A stretch of 64,000 bases of DNA, taken from NCBI RefSeq assembly GCF_037646705.1, contig NZ_JBBHER010000004.1:248001-312000 (forward strand), given 5' to 3'. How positions within the stretch are numbered: the stretch's first letter is position 1; every line of letters begins with the position of its first letter. The DNA is from Pikeienuella litoralis. GTDB lineage: Bacteria; Pseudomonadota; Alphaproteobacteria; Rhodobacterales; Rhodobacteraceae. Under the pieces are notes generated by a model. It was not told the origin of the DNA. It searched no databases and was given only the letters and a program-made list of their open reading frames with translations. Both the position numbers and the translations under genes were made by a program. This document shows, piece by piece, positions 35,528-44,490 of this stretch.

Positions 35528-38500
35528 TTCGCCGTCTCCATCTGCGGGTCCGTCGGCGCCGGATCGGGCGCCGCAGGCTGGTCCAGCCAGTCCACCTTGG
35601 TCATCTTCCGCACGACCACGAACTCGTCACGGTTCGAGCCCACCGTGCCGTAATAGTTGAAGCCGTAGGAAAGCTGCGCGTAGCCGCCGATCATGTGGGT
35701 CGGCTTCAGCACCGTGCGCGTCACCGAGTTGTGGATGCCGCCGCGGTGGCCGGTGCGCTGGGAGCCGGGCGTGTTCACGATCTTCTCCTGAGCGTGATAC
35801 ATGTAGGTGGTGCCGGGCTTGATCCGCTGCGAGACCACCGCGCGCGCGGTCAGCGCGCCGTTGACGTTGTAAAGCTCGATCCAGTCGTTATCGACGATGC
35901 CCGCGGTCTTCGCGTCGACCTCGGAGATCCAGACCACCGGGCCGCCGCGATTCAGCGTCAGCATGATCAAGTTGTCGGTGTAGGTGGAATGGATGCCCCA
36001 TTTCTGATGGGGCGTGATGAAGTTCAGCACCACATGCGGCGCGCCGTCCCGCTCATCGCTGTTCACCGCCGCGGTGACGGATTTCAGATCGACCGGCGGG
36101 CGATAGGAGCAGAACCCCTCGCCGAAGGCCCGCATCCAGAGGTGATCCTGATAAAGCTGCTGTCGCCCGCTGAGCGTGCGCCACGGGATCAGCTCATGAA
36201 CATTGGTGTAGCCGGCGTTGTAGGAGACCTCCTCGCTTTCGATCCCGGACCAGGTCGGCGAGGAGATGATCTTGCGCGGCTGCGCGACGATGTCGCGGAA
36301 GCGGATCTTCTCATGCTCCTTGCCAGCAGCGAGATGCGCATGCTCGCGCCCGGTGATCTTGCCGAGCGCGGCCCACGCCTTCATCGCGACCTCGCCATTG
36401 GTCTCGGGGGCGAGCATCAGCACCGTCTCGCAGGCGTCGATCGCGGTGTCGAGCTTCGCCAGCCCTTTCGAGATCCCCTCCTCCAGCACCGGCTCGTTCA
36501 GATCGACGAGATGGCGCACCTCGTCTCTGGTGTCCCAGCCGATGCCCTTGCCGCCATTGCCCAGCTTGTCCAGCAACGGGCCGAGCGAGGTGAATTTCTT
36601 GTAGAGATTGGGGTAGTCCCGCTCCACCGCGATATAATCCGGCGCCGTCACGCCGGGGATCAGATCGCACTCGCCCTTTTTCCAGTCCCGGACATGGCCC
36701 TGCGCCAGCTCGCTCGGGGTGTCGTGCTGAAGCGGCAGCTGCACCACGTCCTGCTCGACGCCGAGCAGCTCCGGCGCGACCTCGCTGAACTTCTTCGCGA
36801 GGGTCTTGAAGATCTCCCAGTCCGAGCGCGACTCGTAAGCCGGGTCCACCGCCGCCTGAAGCGGGTGGATGAACGGGTGCATGTCGGAGGTGTTGAGGTC
36901 GTCCTTCTCGTACCAGCTCGCCGCCGGCAGCACGATGTCGGAATAGACCGCCGTGGTCGACATCCGGAAATCCAGCGTCACCAGCAGGTCGAGTTTCCCC
37001 ACCGGGGCCTCGTCGCGCCAGACCGCCTCCTTCGCGCGCACCTTGCCCTCTTCGCCGAGATCCTTGCCGACGATCCCGTGCTGCGTGCCGAGGAGATGCT
37101 TCAGGAAATACTCGTGCCCCTTGCCGCTGGAGCCGAGGATGTTCGAGCGCCAGACGAAGAGGTTGCGCGGCCAGTTCTCGGGCGCGTCCGGATCCTCGCA
37201 GGACATCTGCAATTCGCCCGATTTCAGCTTTTCGGCGACATAGGCGCGCGCATCGACGCCCGCCGCCTTCGCCGCCCGGCCGACCTCAAGCGGGTTGGTC
37301 TTCAACTGCGGCGCCGAGGGCAGCCAGCCCATGCGTTCGGCCCGGATGTTGAGGTCGATCATGCTCGCGTCCCAATCGCCCGCGGGGGCGGTGGGGCTGA
37401 GGATGTCGCTGACCTTCACGGTCTCGTAGCGCCACTGGTCGCTATGCGCGTAGAAGGCGGAGGTTCCGTTCATCTGCCGCGGCGGCCGGCTCCAGTCCAG
37501 CGCGAAGGTGAGCGGGATCCAGCCGGTCTGGGGGCGGAGCTTCTCCTGGCCCACATAATGGCTCCAGCCGCCGCCGGACTGGCCGACGCAACCGCACATC
37601 ACCAGCATGTTGATGATGGCGCGGTAGGTCATGTCCATGTGGTACCAGTGGTTGATCCCGGCCCCGAGGATGACCATCGACTTGCCGTTGGTCTTCTCCG
37701 CGTTCAGCGCGAATTCACGGGCCACGGTGATGATGGCGTTCGCCTTCACCCCGGTGATCTTCTCCGCCCAGGCCGGCGTGCCGGGGATATCCTCCGCGTA
37801 ATCCGCCGTGACCCAGTCGCCGCCGAGGCCCCGGTCGATCCCGTAATTGGCGCAGAAGAGATCGAACACCGTCGCCGCCAGAAACTCGCCCTCGGCGGTG
37901 CGGATCCGGCGCGCCGGCACGTTGCGGGTCAGCACTTCGGGATGCCCCGATTTCACGAACGGGCCATGCGCCGCGCCGCCGAAATACGGGAAGTCGACGC
38001 CCGCCACCTCGTCCCGGTGATCTTCCGCGATCTGGGTCAGGCGCAGCCGCGTCGGCGCGCCGCCGGCCTTCTCCTCCAGGTTCCAGGTTCCGTCGTCGCC
38101 CCAGCGGAATCCGATCGAGCCGTTCGGGACCACGACCTCGCCGGTCTCGTCGTCCCAGGCCACGGTCTTCCAGTCGGGATTGTTGGTCTGGCCGAGCGCG
38201 CCGTCGAAATCGGCCGCGCGCAGCATCCTTCCCGGGATCAGCCGGCCGTCCTTCTCCTCCAGCCGCACCAGCATCGGCATGTCGGTGTATTTGCGCGCGT
38301 AATCGCCGAAATACTCCGGCTGCCGGTCGACATGGAACTCCCGCAGGATCACATGGCCCATCGCCATCGCCAGCGCGCTGTCGGTGCCGGCGCGCGGCGA
38401 GAGCCAGATATCGGAGAATTTCGACGCCTCGGAATAATCCGGGCTGATGACGCAGGATTTCGCGCCGCGATAGCGCGCCTCGGTGTAGAAATGCGCGTCG

Positions 38501-39288
38501 GGCGTCCGGGTCTGCGGCACGTTCGAGCCCCAGAGAAGCAGGAACGACGAATTGTACCAGTCCGCGCTTTCGGGCACGTCGGTCTGCTCGCCCCAGGTCT
38601 GGGGGCTGGCCGGCGGCAGGTCGCAATACCAGTCGTAGAACGAGAGGCAGGTGCCGCCAAGCAGCGAGAGATAGCGCGCGCCCGCCGCGTAGGAGATCAT
38701 CGACATCGCCGGGATCGGCGAGAAGCCGAACACCCGGTCCGGCCCGTAGGTCTTGGCGGTGTAGGCGTTCGCCGCCGCCACGAGCTCCGCCGCCTCGTCC
38801 CATGAGGCGCGGACGAAGCCGCCCTTGCCGCGCACCTTCACGTAGTCCCGCCGCAGGATCGGGTCGGCCTGGATCGCCGCCCAGGCCGCGGTCGCGCTCA
38901 TCGTCTCGCGCATCCGGCGCCATGTCTTCAGCAGCCGCGAGCGGACCAGCGGCGTCTTCACCCGATTGGCCGAGTAGAGATACCAGCTGTAGCTCGCGCC
39001 GCGCGAGCAGCCGCGCGGCTCATGGTTCGGCATGTCCGGCCGGGTGCGCGGATAGTCGGTCTGCTGCGTCTCCCAGGTGACGATGCCGGACTTGACGTAG
39101 ATCTTCCACGAGCAGGAGCCGGTGCAGTTCACGCCATGGGTCGAGCGGACGATCTTGTCGTGCCGCCAGCGGTTCCGGTAGACGTCCTCCCAGGCGCGGC
39201 TCTCGTCCGTCGTCTCGCCATGGCCGCCCGAGAAGGCGCCGACGCGCTTCGGTCGGAAGAAATTCAGTCGATCCAGAAGATGGCTCAT
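35524..39288 (-). CDS. narG: Respiratory nitrate reductase alpha subunit NarG
   Basis: Catalytic molybdenum bis-MGD subunit of 1254 residues, near the 1247 of E. coli NarG, reducing nitrate to nitrite in the cytoplasm. The N-terminal cluster motif is THGVNCTGSCSW with a later Cys in EPRGCSRGASY (His plus three Cys for FS0). SFYDWYCDLPPASPQTWGEQ includes the Asp that binds Mo. AAGGAG precedes the ATG at 39288 (MSHLLDRLNFF). The frame runs open for another ~890 codons upstream, but that part is the out-of-frame reading of narK and is not protein-like. The absence of a Tat signal fits a cytoplasm-facing enzyme. Confidence 0.97.
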   Translation of the reverse strand: MSHLLDRLNFFRPKRVGAFSGGHGETTDESRAWEDVYRNRWRHDKIVRSTHGVNCTGSCSWKIYVKSGIVTWETQQTDYPRTRPDMPNHEPRGCSRGASYSWYLYSANRVKTPLVRSRLLKTWRRMRETMSATAAWAAIQADPILRRDYVKVRGKGGFVRASWDEAAELVAAANAYTAKTYGPDRVFGFSPIPAMSMISYAAGARYLSLLGGTCLSFYDWYCDLPPASPQTWGEQTDVPESADWYNSSFLLLWGSNVPQTRTPDAHFYTEARYRGAKSCVISPDYSEASKFSDIWLSPRAGTDSALAMAMGHVILREFHVDRQPEYFGDYARKYTDMPMLVRLEEKDGRLIPGRMLRAADFDGALGQTNNPDWKTVAWDDETGEVVVPNGSIGFRWGDDGTWNLEEKAGGAPTRLRLTQIAEDHRDEVAGVDFPYFGGAAHGPFVKSGHPEVLTRNVPARRIRTAEGEFLAATVFDLFCANYGIDRGLGGDWVTADYAEDIPGTPAWAEKITGVKANAIITVAREFALNAEKTNGKSMVILGAGINHWYHMDMTYRAIINMLVMCGCVGQSGGGWSHYVGQEKLRPQTGWIPLTFALDWSRPPRQMNGTSAFYAHSDQWRYETVKVSDILSPTAPAGDWDASMIDLNIRAERMGWLPSAPQLKTNPLEVGRAAKAAGVDARAYVAEKLKSGELQMSCEDPDAPENWPRNLFVWRSNILGSSGKGHEYFLKHLLGTQHGIVGKDLGEEGKVRAKEAVWRDEAPVGKLDLLVTLDFRMSTTAVYSDIVLPAASWYEKDDLNTSDMHPFIHPLQAAVDPAYESRSDWEIFKTLAKKFSEVAPELLGVEQDVVQLPLQHDTPSELAQGHVRDWKKGECDLIPGVTAPDYIAVERDYPNLYKKFTSLGPLLDKLGNGGKGIGWDTRDEVRHLVDLNEPVLEEGISKGLAKLDTAIDACETVLMLAPETNGEVAMKAWAALGKITGREHAHLAAGKEHEKIRFRDIVAQPRKIISSPTWSGIESEEVSYNAGYTNVHELIPWRTLSGRQQLYQDHLWMRAFGEGFCSYRPPVDLKSVTAAVNSDERDGAPHVVLNFITPHQKWGIHSTYTDNLIMLTLNRGGPVVWISEVDAKTAGIVDNDWIELYNVNGALTARAVVSQRIKPGTTYMYHAQEKIVNTPGSQRTGHRGGIHNSVTRTVLKPTHMIGGYAQLSYGFNYYGTVGSNRDEFVVVRKMTKVDWLDQPAAPDPAPTDPQMETAK

Positions 39289-39305
39289 GACCTTGGCTCC
39301 TTCGG

Positions 39306-42023
39306 TCAGGCTGGCTGGGCGTCGCCGGGCGACGCGGCGCCGCGGCGGCGCTCGAGGGCGTGAAGCAGGCCGCCGGGCCGGTCGTACCAGACCCAGGTGA
39401 CGGCGAGGCAGACGACGTAAAAGGCGACGAACCCCCAGAGCGCGGCCTCGGCGCCGCCGGTCATCGAGATCGAGCTGCCATAGGCCTTGGGGATGAAGAA
39501 CGCGCCATAGGCCGCGATCGCGGAGGTGAAGGCGGTGATCGCGGCCGATTCGCGCGCCACCTGGCGGCGCGCCTCGTCGGGGGTGAGGCCGGGGACCAGC
39601 CGCGGCACGTAATCGCCGACGATGTTCGGGATCATCTGGAAGGTCGAGGCGTTGCCGACCCCGGTGAAGAAGAACAGCGCCATGAACATCGCGAAGAAGC
39701 CGAGGAACGAGCCGATCGACAGGAAGAACAGCACCCCGAGCGCCGCCAGGATCATGCTCGCGAACACCCAGACCGTGACCCGCGCGCCGCCATACTTGTC
39801 CGCCACCCACCCGGTCCAGGCGCGGCTGAGCGCGCCGACCAGCGGCCCGAGGAAGACGAATTGCAGCGAGTCGATCTCGGGAAACTGGCTCTTGGCCAGC
39901 AGCGGGAACCCCGCAGAGAAGCCGATGAAGCTGCCGAAGGTCCCGGTGTAGAGCAGACACATGATCCAGTTGTGCTTGCGCTGGAAGATCACCGCCTGCT
40001 CGGAGAAGGACGCCTTCGCGTCGGCGATGTCGTTCATGCCGACCCAGGCCGCGATCGAGGAGACCACGATGAACGGCACCCAGACGAAACCGGCGTTCTG
40101 CAGCCAGATCTCCCCCCCGTCCGGCAAGGGCCGCGGCGGGCCGCCGAGCGCGCCGAAGACGCCGGCGGTGATCACCACCGGCACCAGGAACTGCATCACC
40201 GACACGCCGAGATTGCCGAGGCCGGCGTTCTTGCCGAGCGCCGCGCCCTTCTCCTTCTTGGGGAAGAAGAAGCCGATATTGGCCATGGACGAGGCGAAAT
40301 TGCCGCCGCCGAAGCCGCAGAGCAGCGCCAGCACCAGGAAGATGAAATAGGGCGTCTCGGGGTTTTGCACCGCGTAGCCGATGCCGAAGGCCGGCAGGAG
40401 CAGCGACGCGGTCGAGACCGTCGTCCAGAGCCGGCCGCCGAAGATCGGCACCATGAACGAATAGAAGATCCGGAAGGTCGCGCCGGAGAGGCCGGGAAGC
40501 GACGCGAGCCAGAAGAGCTGCGACGGGGTGAAATCGAAGCCGACCCGGGGCAGCTCCGCCACCACCACCGACCAGACCATCCAGACCGAGAACGCGAAGA
40601 GAAGGCAGGCGATCGAGATCCAGAGATTGCGCCTGGCGATGCGCCGCCCCGCCCGCTCCCAGAACGCCTCGTCCTCGGGGTCCCAGCCGACGAGGAGCCG
40701 GGTCTCCGTATGCAGCGCGGGATCGTGGATCTCCCGCATCTCCGGCAGGGCCGGCAAGGCGTCCAGCGCCTCCGCGCCCGCGGTCCGCTCCATCGCCCGG
40801 ACCGAGAGATGCATCCAGACCAGCGCGCCGCCGACCAGAAGGAAGAGAAAGGCGAAACACGAGGTGTAGATCCCGGTCAGGTCCAGCAGCGTCCCGAACA
40901 GGATCGGCAGCGCGAAGCCGCCGAGCCCGCCCACCATGCCGACGAGCCCGCCCACCGCGCCGACATTGTCGGGATAGTAGACCGGGATATGCTTGAACAC
41001 CGCCGCCTTGCCGAGGCTCATGAAGAAGCCGAGCACGAAGATCGCGATGACGAACGGCGCGAAATCCATCTGCGTCGAGAACGAGATCGGCCCCCTGAGG
41101 CCGTGGATTACATAATCGGTCGGCGGGTAGGACAGCATCAGAAGGACGACCATCGAGAAGCCGAAGGTCCAGTACATCACCGTCCGCGCGCCGCGCTGAT
41201 CGGAGAGATGTCCGCCATAAACCCGAAAGAGGCTGGCCGAGAGGGAGAAGACCGCCGCCGCCATGCCGGCGGTGCGGATATCGACCTCGTAAACCTCGAC
41301 AAGGTAATTCGGCAGCCAGAGCGCCAGCGCCACGAAGGCCCCGAACACGAAGAAATAGTAAAGCGAGAACCGCCAGACCTGAAGCTTCCGGAGCGGCGCG
41401 AGCTGCTCGCGGATCGAGGCCGGGGCCGCGCCCGAGGCCACGCGCGCGGCGTGGGCGGGATCGTCCGCCGCGAACAGCCAGAAGGCCGCCCCGACCAGCG
41501 CCAGCGCCGCCGCCCAGACCTGCGCCACCGCCTCCCAGCCCCAGGCCACCATGACCAGGGGCGCGATGAACGTGGTCGCCGCCGCGCCCACATTGCCCGC
41601 GCCGAAGACGCCGAGCGCGGCGCCCAGCTTGTCCTTCGGGAACCAGTGCGAGACGTAAACGACGCCGATCGCGAACGAGCCGCCCGCCAGACCGACGCCC
41701 AGCGCCGCCAGAAGGAACGCGCCGTAGCTGTCGGCCAGGGTCAGCCCCCAGGTCGCGAGCGCGGTGAGCAGCATCTGCAGGGTGAAGACCAGGCGGCCGC
41801 CGTATTGCTCGGCCCAGACGCCGAGAATGAGCCGCGTGAGCGATCCGGTGAGCACCGGGGTCGCGATCAGCAGGCCGAACTCGGTCTCGCTCAGGCCGTA
41901 CTCGGCTTTGATCTCGACGCCGATGACCGCGAAGATGGTCCAGACCGCGAAGCACATGGTGAACGCCGCGGTGCTCAGCGCGAGCCCCTGGCTGCTTCCG
42001 CCGACGGTGTCCGACCTGGGCAT
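39306..42023 (-). CDS. narK: Fused nitrate/nitrite transporter NarK1-NarK2
   Basis: A protein of 905 residues with two MFS halves of about 12 hydrophobic segments each. Residues 1-~430 form the NarK1 half (TAAFTMCFAVWTIFAVIGVE, GSLTRLILGVWAEQYGGR), and ~465-905 the NarK2 half (SIACLLFAFSVWMVWSVVV, GFGGGNFASSMANIGFFFPK). A hydrophilic linker (RAMERTAGAEALDALPALPE) joins them. In Paracoccus the equivalent fusion combines proton-linked nitrate uptake with nitrate/nitrite exchange. It lies 17 bases before narG and heads the operon narK-narG-narH-narJ-narI-ppi. The upstream gap has only a half-match to an FNR/NarR site (TTGAT on the minus strand near 42105). Confidence 0.96.
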   Translation of the reverse strand: MPRSDTVGGSSQGLALSTAAFTMCFAVWTIFAVIGVEIKAEYGLSETEFGLLIATPVLTGSLTRLILGVWAEQYGGRLVFTLQMLLTALATWGLTLADSYGAFLLAALGVGLAGGSFAIGVVYVSHWFPKDKLGAALGVFGAGNVGAAATTFIAPLVMVAWGWEAVAQVWAAALALVGAAFWLFAADDPAHAARVASGAAPASIREQLAPLRKLQVWRFSLYYFFVFGAFVALALWLPNYLVEVYEVDIRTAGMAAAVFSLSASLFRVYGGHLSDQRGARTVMYWTFGFSMVVLLMLSYPPTDYVIHGLRGPISFSTQMDFAPFVIAIFVLGFFMSLGKAAVFKHIPVYYPDNVGAVGGLVGMVGGLGGFALPILFGTLLDLTGIYTSCFAFLFLLVGGALVWMHLSVRAMERTAGAEALDALPALPEMREIHDPALHTETRLLVGWDPEDEAFWERAGRRIARRNLWISIACLLFAFSVWMVWSVVVAELPRVGFDFTPSQLFWLASLPGLSGATFRIFYSFMVPIFGGRLWTTVSTASLLLPAFGIGYAVQNPETPYFIFLVLALLCGFGGGNFASSMANIGFFFPKKEKGAALGKNAGLGNLGVSVMQFLVPVVITAGVFGALGGPPRPLPDGGEIWLQNAGFVWVPFIVVSSIAAWVGMNDIADAKASFSEQAVIFQRKHNWIMCLLYTGTFGSFIGFSAGFPLLAKSQFPEIDSLQFVFLGPLVGALSRAWTGWVADKYGGARVTVWVFASMILAALGVLFFLSIGSFLGFFAMFMALFFFTGVGNASTFQMIPNIVGDYVPRLVPGLTPDEARRQVARESAAITAFTSAIAAYGAFFIPKAYGSSISMTGGAEAALWGFVAFYVVCLAVTWVWYDRPGGLLHALERRRGAASPGDAQPA

Positions 42024-42168
42024 CGTTGCTTCACCACGCTGTGTTGGCGGCGACTCCCGGTTGCAAGAGCCGGCGCTCAGACGACGGTAGACGAACCAAA
42101 TCGGATATCAAATACTTAATTGACGCCTGAATGTCGCAACCAGCGAACGACCATTTTTTCTCGAAAAT

Positions 42169-42198
42169 CGATATATCGGACGTCAATTTCTCTTGACG
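42169..42198. promoter_or_regulatory. Palindromes in the narK/aapJ divergent intergenic region
   Basis: Two adjacent symmetric elements lie 62-91 bases before aapJ and about 150 bases before narK. They are the perfect palindrome CGATATATCG (42169-42178) and CGTCAA-N6-TTGACG (42181-42198). The gap between the divergent genes must hold promoters for both. The second element is nearer aapJ and could be the site of the GntR regulator at 46868, but its arms do not match a known consensus I can name. Confidence 0.45.
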
Positions 42199-42259
42199 AG
42201 AGCGCAACATCCGGGCTCGATCCCACCACCAACAAATCTTAACAACAGGGATCGATCCA

Positions 42260-43276
42260 ATGCTCCAGAAGTCACTCGCCGCCTCAGCACTCGTGTTCGC
42301 CATCGGCGCGACCGCGGCGCAGGCCGATCTCCTCGACACGATCAAGGAGCGCGGCCAGGTCGTCTGCGGCACGCTCGACTATCTCCCCGGAGTCGGCTTT
42401 CTGAACGACAAGGGCGAATGGTCGGGCTTCGACGTGGAGTTCTGCCAGGCCGCGGCCGCGGCGATCCTCGGCGACCCGTCGAAAGTGAAATACGTCCCCA
42501 CCACGGGCGCGAACAAGTTCCCCGTGCTCGAATCCGGCGAGATCGACATCCTGTCGCGCAGCGTCACCATGACGATCGCCCGCGAGACGACCCTCAACAT
42601 GGATTTCATCGGCCCCAACAACCTCTCCGGGCAGGGATTCATGGTCCACGCCGCCACCGGCGTGACCAAGCCGGAGGAGCTTGACGGCGCCACGATCTGC
42701 GTGCTCTCCGGCACGACGACGGAGCGCATCCTCGCCGAGTGGTTCAAGGCGCGCAATCTCGCCTTCTCGCCGGTCGCGGCCGAGAACTCCGACCAGATGT
42801 TCTCGATGTATTTCGACAACCGCTGCGACGCCGTGACCATGGAGCCGGCCTATCTCGCCATCCGCCGCCTGCGCATGGGAACCGAGAGCGACCATGTCAT
42901 CCTCGAAGACATCATCACCAAATCCTTCGAGGGGCCGGTCATCATGGAGGGCAACCCGAGGCTTCGCGAAGTGCTGCAGTGGATGCACTGGGGCATGATC
43001 ACCGCGGAGGAGATGGGCGTCACCCAGGACAATGTCGAGGAGATGGCCGCGACCTCCACCGATCCCGCCATCCGGCGGTTCCTCGGCGTCGACGACACGA
43101 TCGGCGAGGATATGGGCGTGCCGAACGACTGGATGGTCTCGGTCATCAAGGCCGTCGGCAATTTCGGCGAGTTCTATGACCGCAACCTCGGCATGAACTC
43201 GGTGCTCAAGGTCGAGCGCGGGCTCAACGCGCTGGTGAAGGACGGCGGCGCGCTGACGGCTCCCAGCTGGCAGTGA
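42260..43276 (+). CDS. aapJ: Amino-acid ABC transporter substrate-binding protein (AapJ/BztA type)
   Basis: Periplasmic binding protein of 338 residues with a Sec signal (SLAASALVFAIGATAAQAD). Family marks are IKERGQVVCGTLDYLPGVGF, GFDVEFCQAAAAAILGD, LSRSVTMTIARETTLNMDF, TICVLSGTTTE and the C-terminal NFGEFYDRNLG. AapJ and BztA bind a broad range of L-amino acids. It heads aapJ-aapQ-aapM and is followed by a PLP decarboxylase. The GxLDY and DVEFCQA cores are close to the AapJ group, though a narrower specificity is possible. Confidence 0.92.
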   Translation: MLQKSLAASALVFAIGATAAQADLLDTIKERGQVVCGTLDYLPGVGFLNDKGEWSGFDVEFCQAAAAAILGDPSKVKYVPTTGANKFPVLESGEIDILSRSVTMTIARETTLNMDFIGPNNLSGQGFMVHAATGVTKPEELDGATICVLSGTTTERILAEWFKARNLAFSPVAAENSDQMFSMYFDNRCDAVTMEPAYLAIRRLRMGTESDHVILEDIITKSFEGPVIMEGNPRLREVLQWMHWGMITAEEMGVTQDNVEEMAATSTDPAIRRFLGVDDTIGEDMGVPNDWMVSVIKAVGNFGEFYDRNLGMNSVLKVERGLNALVKDGGALTAPSWQ

Positions 43277-44490
43277 ACCACCCGATGAAAGCTGGCGCGC
43301 GCGCGGAAGCGGCGGCGCGCGCCGGCGGCCGATCCGGATGGGCGGCGCGTTTGCGCGCGACGACGACGCGGCCGGGATTCCGGTCTCAGACGCTGTTCCT
43401 GATCGTCGTCGCCCTTCTGGTTTTCGTCGTCTGGCAGACGGCGAGCCAGAACCTCTCTCGCCTGTCGGTGAAATCGGGCTACGGCTTTCTGCTGGAGGCG
43501 GCGCCGTTCGAGATCGGCGAATCGCTGATTCCGTTCCGCGCCGGCGACACCTATCTGCGCGCCTTCGCGGCCGGGACGCTGAACACGCTGAAGGTCGCGC
43601 TCCTCGGGATCGCTCTCTCCACCTTTCTCGGCCTCTTTATCGCGCTCGGCCAGCTTTCGAAGAGCGTCGCGCTCGCGCGGCTTTGCCGCGGTTATATCGA
43701 GCTTATCCGCAATGTGCCGCTGCTGCTGCAGTTGATCTTCTGGCACACCTTCCTGACCCGGGCGCTGCCGAACGTCCGCCAGGCGCTCTCGCCGGTCGAC
43801 GGCGTCTTTCTCACCAATCGCGGCCTCTATCTGCCGGCGCCGGTCGCGGACCCGGCCCATGGCGCGATCGGCCTCGCGCTGCTTGGCGGGGCGCTCGCGG
43901 CGCTGCTCACGCTGATCTGGAGCCGGCGGCGGCGGCGCCTGACCGGGAGGGGGCTCTCCGCGCTCTGGCCGGCGATGGCGCTGATCGCGCCGCCTCTGGC
44001 CGCGTTCATCGCCGCGGGCGCGCCGCTCGCGATCGAGACGCCGGCCTTCAAGGGATTCAATTTCAGCGGCGGGATCGTGATCTCGCCCGAGTTCGCCGCC
44101 ATGCTCCTCGGCCTCACGCTCTATGTCGGCGCCTTCAACGCCGAGATCATCCGCGCGGGCATCCTCGGCGTGAGCAAGGGCCAGGCCGAGGCCGGCTACG
44201 CGCTCGGCCTCTCGCGCGGGCAGGTGATGCGCAAGATCATCCTGCCGCAGGCGCTGCGCATCATCATCCCGCCGATGAGCAACTCCTATCTGAACCTGAC
44301 CAAGGAAAGCTCCCTCGCCGTCGCGATCGGGTATCCGGAGATCGTGCGGGTCGCGAACATCACTCTCGCCGAGACCAGCCAGGCGATCGAATGCATCTCG
44401 ATCATCATGGTCATCTATCTGACGCTCAGCCTGATAACCGCGGGCTTTCTCAACTGGGTGAACGCGCGCGCCGCGTTGGTGGAGCGATGA
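43273..44490 (+). CDS. aapQ: Amino-acid ABC transporter permease AapQ
   Basis: Inner-membrane permease of 405 residues with about eight hydrophobic segments, the larger Aap/Bzt-type architecture. It has the cytoplasmic EAA-type loop AGYALGLSRGQVMRKIILPQ and GFLLEAAPFEIGESLIPF in the periplasmic part. The GTG at 43273 overlaps the aapJ stop by four bases; an ATG at 43285 is the alternative. It forms the channel with AapM. Confidence 0.92.
   Translation: MNHPMKAGARAEAAARAGGRSGWAARLRATTTRPGFRSQTLFLIVVALLVFVVWQTASQNLSRLSVKSGYGFLLEAAPFEIGESLIPFRAGDTYLRAFAAGTLNTLKVALLGIALSTFLGLFIALGQLSKSVALARLCRGYIELIRNVPLLLQLIFWHTFLTRALPNVRQALSPVDGVFLTNRGLYLPAPVADPAHGAIGLALLGGALAALLTLIWSRRRRRLTGRGLSALWPAMALIAPPLAAFIAAGAPLAIETPAFKGFNFSGGIVISPEFAAMLLGLTLYVGAFNAEIIRAGILGVSKGQAEAGYALGLSRGQVMRKIILPQALRIIIPPMSNSYLNLTKESSLAVAIGYPEIVRVANITLAETSQAIECISIIMVIYLTLSLITAGFLNWVNARAALVER

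Noticed and set aside
39289..41955. Continuous open frame extending narG upstream to give a ~2140-residue protein
   Set aside because: The extra ~890 codons are the wrong frame of narK on the same strand, Arg/Gly-rich without domains. narG has its own ATG and ribosome site at 39288.
39360..42119. 919-codon plus-strand open frame opposite narK
   Set aside because: Highly charged repetitive translation, antisense to the well-conserved NarK fusion.
42090..42125. FNR box before narK
   Set aside because: Only the TTGAT half matches; the other half reads GATTT, so a site cannot be claimed.
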